Assembly: GCA_003427395.1 (NCBI GenBank) | Contig: BFEA01000604.1 | Span: 528,969-549,473 of the forward strand | Reading direction: 5' to 3' | DNA from: Chara braunii | Lineage: Eukaryota > Streptophyta > Charophyceae > Charales > Characeae | DNA length: 20,505 nucleotides | Shown here: positions 16,241-20,505 of the stretch, piece after piece | How the letters are laid out: each line of letters begins with the position of its first letter | Position numbering within the stretch: position 1 is the stretch's first letter | The notes under the pieces: model-generated | Told to the model about the DNA's origin: nothing | Databases searched by the model: none | Seen by the model: only the letters and a program-made list of their open reading frames with translations | Made by a program: the position numbers and the translations under genes

Positions 16241-16738
16241 ACCGACGTGGAGACTGCTCCCTGTCCCTCTCAGATTCAGCAGGGGGTAGACATTTTCTCA
16301 GATCTTATGGAGGAGCCTACTAGACTTGTCCACAGGCAGACCAAACATAAGATTGAGATCCTGCCTGGTTCGGTCCCTCCCAAGGGCCGAGTCTACAGGA
16401 TGTCTCCTGCTGAACTTGAAGAGCTCAGGAAACAGTTGGAGACCCTGACCAGCAAGGGCTGGATCAGGCCCAACACATCTGAGTTTGGGGCACCAGTCCT
16501 CGTTGTTCCAAAGGGGAATGGTGAATTCAGGATGTGCGTGGACTACAGAGGTCTCAACAAAATCACGAGGAAGTCTACAGAGTCTCTTCCTCGCATTGAT
16601 GATCTGTTGGATATAGTGCAGGGTTAGCAAGATCGACCTCAAATCTGGCTATCACCATATTGAGATGGTTGAAGGCGATGTCCACAAGACAGCCTTCAAA
16701 ACCAGGTATGGCACTTATGAGTACCTGGTTATGCCATA
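16241..16738 (+). pseudogene. E3 reverse transcriptase, truncated before YLDD
   Basis: RT N-terminal part in the protease frame: [70 protein letters not shown] deletion of roughly ten bases at about 16,622-16,626 removes the residues before [14 protein letters not shown] and shifts the frame. The new frame runs through [18 protein letters not shown], where RT similarity stops at the junction with E4. The catalytic YLDD, thumb and everything downstream are absent, so it cannot polymerise. Confidence 0.88.
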
Positions 16739-17362
16739 TGAGCTCACGAGACAAGTCAAAAACTCAGGATGATGAGACAAAGCATCGGCGACACAATCAT
16801 AGCAGCCTTTCTTGTGTTTCAGTTCAAAATTATACACATCAATGCCATGCAACCAGCGGGTCAGCATCAGAGAGAGGTCAGTTTGCGATTTGATCCACTG
16901 CAAGGTCTGATGATTTGAGTAGACCTTGAAGTGACGACCCAAGAGGTAGTGCTTCCAATGCGCTAGCGCCTCTTGCAAGGCATAAGAGCTCGCGCATGTA
17001 TGTGGAGGTAGCTACCTTGTCGTTGGGTATGCGTTTGCTGTAATATTTGAGCGGACGCAGGCCATCACCATCATCTTGTTGCAACAGTGCGCCAATCGCA
17101 TACTGGCTGGCATCCGTAGTGACCACGAACGTGAGGTTGGGATCCGCAATGTGTAGTACAAAATGGCTTACCGAAGTTTCTTTGAAAGCTTGAAACACAG
17201 TCTCGCACTTCTCAAACCACGCATAAGTAACATTCTTGCTTGTTAGTCTCGAGAGTGGGTGAGCAATGGCAGAAAACTTAGGTACAAACTTCCGGTAATA
17301 CGAAGCCAAACCAAGAAAGGAATGTCGTTCACGTACAGACAACCGAGAGTTGGTTGAGGCCA
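16739..17362 (-). pseudogene. E4 RNase H and RT connection domain
   Basis: The minus strand encodes the connection region (VRERHSFLGLASYYRKFVPK, PLSRLTSKNV), then RNase H starting at FVVTTDASQYAIGALLQQDD with the first catalytic Asp in TDAS, then RPLKYYSKRIP. A one-base insertion near 16,985 shifts to a second frame that gives ALAHWKHYLLGRHFKVYSNH (the usual TDH is here SNH), LTRWLHGIDVYNFELKH and [12 protein letters not shown], the normal end of RNase H. Integrase should follow but the sequence meets E3 at about 16,738. DALSHH has His where Arg is usual. Confidence 0.87.
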
Positions 17363-18130
17363 CTTTCGTATGACCTCAACCTTGGTTGCCTCAGGCTCAA
17401 GGTCGTTTGCAGACAACCGATGCCCAAGATAGACGACGATGTCCCTTCCAAACTCAGATTTCTTTAAGTTGAGGTGCAGCTTCGCCTACTTGATAGCCTA
17501 CACAACTTCCTCAAGGTGCTTGACGTGCTCTTCCATGGACTTTCTGAAAATCAGGATGTCATCGAGGTAAACGACAACAAACCTGTTGAGCTGATGACGG
17601 AGAACCTTGTCCATGAGGCACTGAAATGTGGCTGGTGCATTTGTGAGACCAAAGGGCATAACGATAAACTCGTACAACCCATCGCGTGTCTTGAATGCAG
17701 TTTTGTGCTGGTCGGTCGGATGAACTTTAATCTGGTGGAAGCTAGACTTGACGTCGATCTTGGAGAGGACCTTGCACCCACCTGCAACATCCAGCAAATC
17801 ATCTATGTGTGGCAAGGGATAAGCGTTTTTTCGAGTGATACGGTTTAGGCCACGATAGTTGATGCACATCCGGAGTTTGCCTCCTTTCTTGGGTGCGAAC
17901 AGGACAGGTGCATCGAACTCAGACTCACTAGGCCTAATCTATCCACGATCAATCATGTCATCAATCTGTCTTCGCAGCTCCTCCAACTCGCCTTGCTCCA
18001 TACGGTAGACGCAACCCTTTGGAGGAACACTCCCTTCTGCTATCTCGATCGGGTGTTTGATCGAACGCTCGGACACACCACGAGGTTCCGCCGAAACTTC
18101 CAGAAATCGATCTAGTAGACTGCGAATGTT
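17363..18130 (-). pseudogene. E4 reverse transcriptase
   Basis: From about 18,130 down the minus strand encodes the RT entry region (HPIEIAEGSVPPKGCVYRM, LEELRRQIDDMIDRG), an in-frame TAG near 17,940 in place of the Trp of GWIRP, then APVLFAPKKGG. A frame change near 17,880 leads into the longest open stretch (17,869-17,498): [52 protein letters not shown] and [10 protein letters not shown], with YLDD at 17558-17569. Thumb sequence VVYLGHRLSANDLEP continues past another stop, and a further frame change lies near 17,345. All main RT motifs are present but over several frames. Confidence 0.88.
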
Positions 18131-18383
18131 TGTTGGGACTTCCAGTGGAGGATCATCCTCATCAGGAGAGAGAAAATCAGTTTGAGAACTGACAACAATA
18201 CAAAGTAGTTGGAATAGAAGTAGACTTGTCTTTTGGAGTAGAAGTAAGTTTCCGAATTAGAAAATGCAGCAAGTAGAAGGCACATGGATAGGCTTGACAA
18301 AGGCTACATGCGAATGCTCAGCTTCCTTGCGCCTGTCCACTGATTTGCAGAATTTGTTCGCACTCAAAAGGGTCACTCGAAAC
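18131..18383 (-). other. E4 protease-to-RT linker, heavily decayed
   Basis: Faint coding signal on the minus strand: RVTLLSANKFCKSVDRRKEA and HVAFVKPI, matching in position the FVAYV linker seen in E2 and E3. Stops and frame changes are frequent. A TTCTACT/TTCTATT duplication near 18,210-18,240 may be an insertion. Confidence 0.55.
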
Positions 18384-18770
18384 TCAAGATGTTATGCTCG
18401 TTCCCCTTGGTTCACGCACCACGAACTGAGTAGCGGTCCTTAGACAATGGGCCTTTAACCAGCCCAAACCAGTGACCACATCGAAGGGACACGTGTCGAG
18501 GACATAGCAATTCAATTCATGTGTGACAGTGCGGTCTTTGTCACAGGTGACGCGCACACCTTTGACAAGATGTGTTGAGGTGACAACCTCTTGGTTGCCT
18601 ACCTGGGTCTGACAAGGGTTCAACAGTTCCTCTTTCTTCATTCCCAGGCCCGCCTTACGATCCCGTTAGGAGAAAATAATTTAGTTATGGAGCCATTATC
18701 AGTAAAAACACGGATGTATCGACGGTTGATGAGCAGCTTAAAGAAGATCAGCTCCACACCCCCTTGAACA
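18384..18770 (-). pseudogene. E4 aspartic protease (retropepsin), broken
   Basis: The minus strand encodes VELIFFKLLINRRYIRVF followed by TDNGSITKLF, the position of the retropepsin active site, here D-N-G instead of D-S-G or D-T-G. After a frame change near 18,640 it continues as LVKGVRVTCDKDRTVTHELN and CPFDVVTGLGWLKAHC, the typical second half of the fold. The substitution Ser to Asn fits a G-to-A change and should inactivate the enzyme, as should the frameshift. Confidence 0.75.
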
Positions 18771-19049
18771 CGGCGCTGCTGCTTGAGCTGCAGCCAGCGT
18801 GGCCGCTTTCTTGTCCACCATGCGACCGCTGTATTGTACACCAGTAGGAACTGCGGCGTTTTGGGCTGGTGACCCTGCATTTGGGACTGGGACAAGTGCA
18901 GAACTGCCGGCGCTGCCGCTAGAAGAGTTGGCACCGGTTCCTGCACTCGTCACAGTTCCACTTGATCTCTGCATGAGTACTGGCCCTTTGGGGCCTCCAA
19001 ATGAACAAGTACCCTTGCGGGTCACACACACACTCAGGCCGACAAGCAC
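18771..19049 (-). pseudogene. E4 gag C-terminal tail (remnant)
   Basis: Minus-strand open frame upstream of the protease with a Ser/Gly/Ala-rich composition (SSGTVTSAGTGANSSSGSAG), typical of the disordered tail between Gag and protease. No complete zinc knuckle or capsid is visible. It runs into a CA-rich microsatellite at about 19,022-19,077, beyond which no gag sequence is recognisable, so E4 is probably truncated here. Confidence 0.45.
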
Positions 19050-19077
19050 TCAGACAGGCACGCACACACACACACTT
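19022..19077 (+). repeat. CA-rich microsatellite at the E4 edge
   Basis: CACACACACTCAGG, then CACGCACACACACACACAC, an interrupted (CA)n tract. It lies at the point where E4 coding similarity ends and may mark a break. Confidence 0.8.
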
Positions 19078-20282
19078 AGAAAACTCAGCAGAATGCAGGG
19101 ATCTCAGCAAGGCATACATTCCAGCGGCAAAACTCAGAAATCAGCAGTGTTCTCAGTCTGTGTTTTGGCAGGTCATTACAGGTGTTTGAAATCCACTGAG
19201 CGGAAAAGGAACCGGGCCGGTGCTCCCCGAATAGAGTGGAGCCAGACCCATAAAGACCTGTTTAAAAAAAAAAAAGAAAGTCCATCCCAACTACTCCAAC
19301 CATAGCTTGTAGTTATTCCAGCCATGGCTTCTAGCTACGGTGGCTGTCGACCATCACTAGCTACGGTGGAAGTGGTGTAGGAGGTTGGAACCGAGCCTAG
19401 AAGGTCTCCAGGAAGACTGAGCACTGGAAAGGTTGGCGCTTAAGCGTGAAGCCTCGGAAGAGTACCCTGGTAATAAGGATGAGGTTTGCAGAGTGTTGAG
19501 AACACACCTTGGGCGATTATTTGTGTTTCCTTGATTGAGTTCTTCTGGTAAGGCTCTCGGTGGAGGTTGGAACTCATTTGTCCTCATTATGCAGTCATCG
19601 TCTGGGGGCCAAGAAGTTCAGGGGGAGGAGATTGGCGAGAACACAGACTTCAACTCCTGGCTTCTATTATGTGATCCTTCTAAACATAGCCAACTACAAT
19701 GTGGCGTCGATGTGAACTTTGCAGGCACATGTACGGGCATGAGTTGGCCCGTTCACAACCATGCGTGTGAGGTTCCTTACAGCTCGTATTGCAGACGGAG
19801 CTCACCAGTGGGGTTGAGATTCAGGAGGACACTTTTATTGGTTGCTAAAGTGAAAGAGAACATGTCAGGGGAGAGAACATGTTCTCCTTGTGTAAAACAA
19901 ATCTTGATGGGTGGAGACTGAAGAGTGCAAAACATAGAAATGACTCTGCAAATATGTGTGGAGAAAGGTGAGAAGTAGGCAAGAGGTGGACAAGGGAAGG
20001 ATCAGCACTTCTTCGGTTCTTGAGGTGGTCTGGAAGGAGTTTGAAGAGCAAGCTTTGACATCAACATCCACGACTTACTCTACATGCTTGGGCCATCAGT
20101 CCGGTTCCTATTCCATCTGTAAGGCACTTGGGAACATACAGAAATTACCTATGGTTCTCACCATCATGGCTGCGACACCCAAAGTACCATGATCCCCTGT
20201 AACCCTCTTGTTAAGAAACTGATCTGATATCTCCATCTACAATTTTTTGTTTGCAATCTGATCTTCATTCCATAGCTGCAGA
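19078..20282. other. Unassigned region
   Basis: No recognised domain or RNA gene. Seen: a run of 12 A at 19264-19275, a 13-bp direct repeat CTAGCTACGGTGG at 19331-19343 and 19357-19369, and a plus-strand open frame of 128 codons (19,535-19,921) without family resemblance. GAGGTTGGAAC occurs near 19,380 and 19,563. Possibly flanking DNA or a decayed non-coding part of an element. Confidence 0.5.
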
Positions 20283-20505
20283 TGTTATGACCCGGACCAA
20301 TTGCGAAGTACAAATTCACCAATCAGCACAATGTTCACCAACTGCAAAAGGAAACGAATGAACTTGAGAGGATGGAGAGGATAAGAAGAAGAAGAAGAAG
20401 TAGAAAAGATTGGAAAAGACAATGTACACCAGCAAGAACCAATGTCAAAGCTCTTCTTCTTCGCTCAACTCCCTTGCATCTTATCTCCCCCTCCTCTTTA
20501 TAAAT
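20283..20505 (+). mobile_element. 5' end of an LTR, continuing past the window
   Basis: Starts TGTTATGACCCGG and is colinear with 10,144-10,391: GAAGTACAAATTCAC at 20305-20319 (same offset of 22), an AAG tract at 20383-20400, and ATGTACACCAGCAA at 20422-20435. It ends in a CT-rich stretch and TTTATAAAT at the window edge, a good TATA candidate for a U3 promoter. No polypurine tract precedes it, so it is either a 5' LTR, a solo LTR, or a copy whose neighbour has decayed. Confidence 0.6.

Larger units (their letters stand above)
12083..16738 (+). mobile_element. E3: 5' half of a degenerate Ty3/gypsy element
   Basis: Plus-strand order: LTR end, exact initiator-Met PBS, 1.48-kb leader, gag, zinc knuckle, protease, and RT ending at YLVMP. 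The remaining RT, RNase H, integrase and 3' LTR are missing. Beyond 16,738 the sequence is the 3' coding end of E4 on the other strand. In-frame stops at 14052, 14537, 14570, 16187 and 16238, and frameshifts near 14,233, 15,251, 15,511 and 16,622, show long decay. Confidence 0.85.
16739..19049 (-). mobile_element. E4: internal fragment of a fourth Ty3/gypsy element
   Basis: Read on the minus strand from about 19,049 down: gag tail, protease, linker, RT, RNase H, ending after the RNase H C-terminus at the junction with E3. No LTR, PBS, integrase or polypurine tract is visible. RT differs clearly from those of E1-E3 (for example KIDVKSSFHQIKV), so it is not a folded-back copy of E3. Several frameshifts and stops are present. 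Confidence 0.85.

Noticed and set aside
19873-19886. Perfect 14-bp palindrome GAGAACATGTTCTC, resembling a steroid-receptor site
   Set aside because: A palindrome of this length is expected about once in 20 kb by chance, and such receptors are not expected in a plant-like genome.
19535-19921. 128-codon plus-strand open frame
   Set aside because: No recognised motif, irregular Cys and Ser content and no supporting signals; could be chance. Noted in the unassigned region but not called as a gene.

Overview
The window looks like repeat-rich nuclear DNA of a green plant or streptophyte alga. Every recognisable protein segment belongs to a Ty3/gypsy-type LTR retrotransposon (gag, retropepsin, reverse transcriptase, RNase H, integrase, chromodomain). 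One exact and one near-exact primer-binding site match the 3' end of plant initiator-methionine tRNA. The GC-rich chromovirus at the left resembles elements I associate with charophytes such as Chara, but the sequence alone does not fix the species. I see no intact host gene, tRNA, rRNA, CRISPR array or bacterial-style operon.

Layout. (1) Bases 1 to about 3,469, plus strand: 3' half of a chromovirus (E1), with RT/RNase H, an integrase core that is inverted relative to the rest of pol, integrase C-terminus with chromodomain, a polypurine tract, and a probable 3' LTR containing a hairpin array. (2) About 3,540-8,386, minus strand: 5' half of a second element (E2), with truncated RT, protease, a long gag with coiled coil, RGG tail and zinc knuckle, a leader, a primer-binding site and a probable 5' LTR with two tandem duplications. 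(3) About 8,387-12,082: mostly unassigned non-coding DNA with an LTR-like fragment, microsatellites and a roughly 30-bp minisatellite. (4) About 12,083-16,738, plus strand: 5' half of a third element (E3), with LTR end, exact PBS, an unusually long structured leader, gag, zinc knuckle, protease and RT that stops just before the catalytic YLDD block. (5) About 16,739-19,050, minus strand: protease, RT and RNase H of a fourth element (E4), joined tail-to-tail to E3. (6) About 19,050-20,282: unassigned DNA. From 20,283 to the end is an LTR start related to the fragment at 10,144.

All four elements are defective. They carry in-frame stops (most explicable as C-to-T or G-to-A transitions), single-base frameshifts, deletions and altered catalytic residues. 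Each keeps only part of the gag-pol order, and the breaks meet head-on, so the locus reads as truncated and rearranged retrotransposons rather than cooperating genes. The best candidates for something new are structural: the inverted integrase segment, the tail-to-tail RT/RNase H fusion, the hairpin array in the E1 LTR, the perfect 10-bp hairpin in the E3 LTR, and the twin hairpins in the E3 leader.
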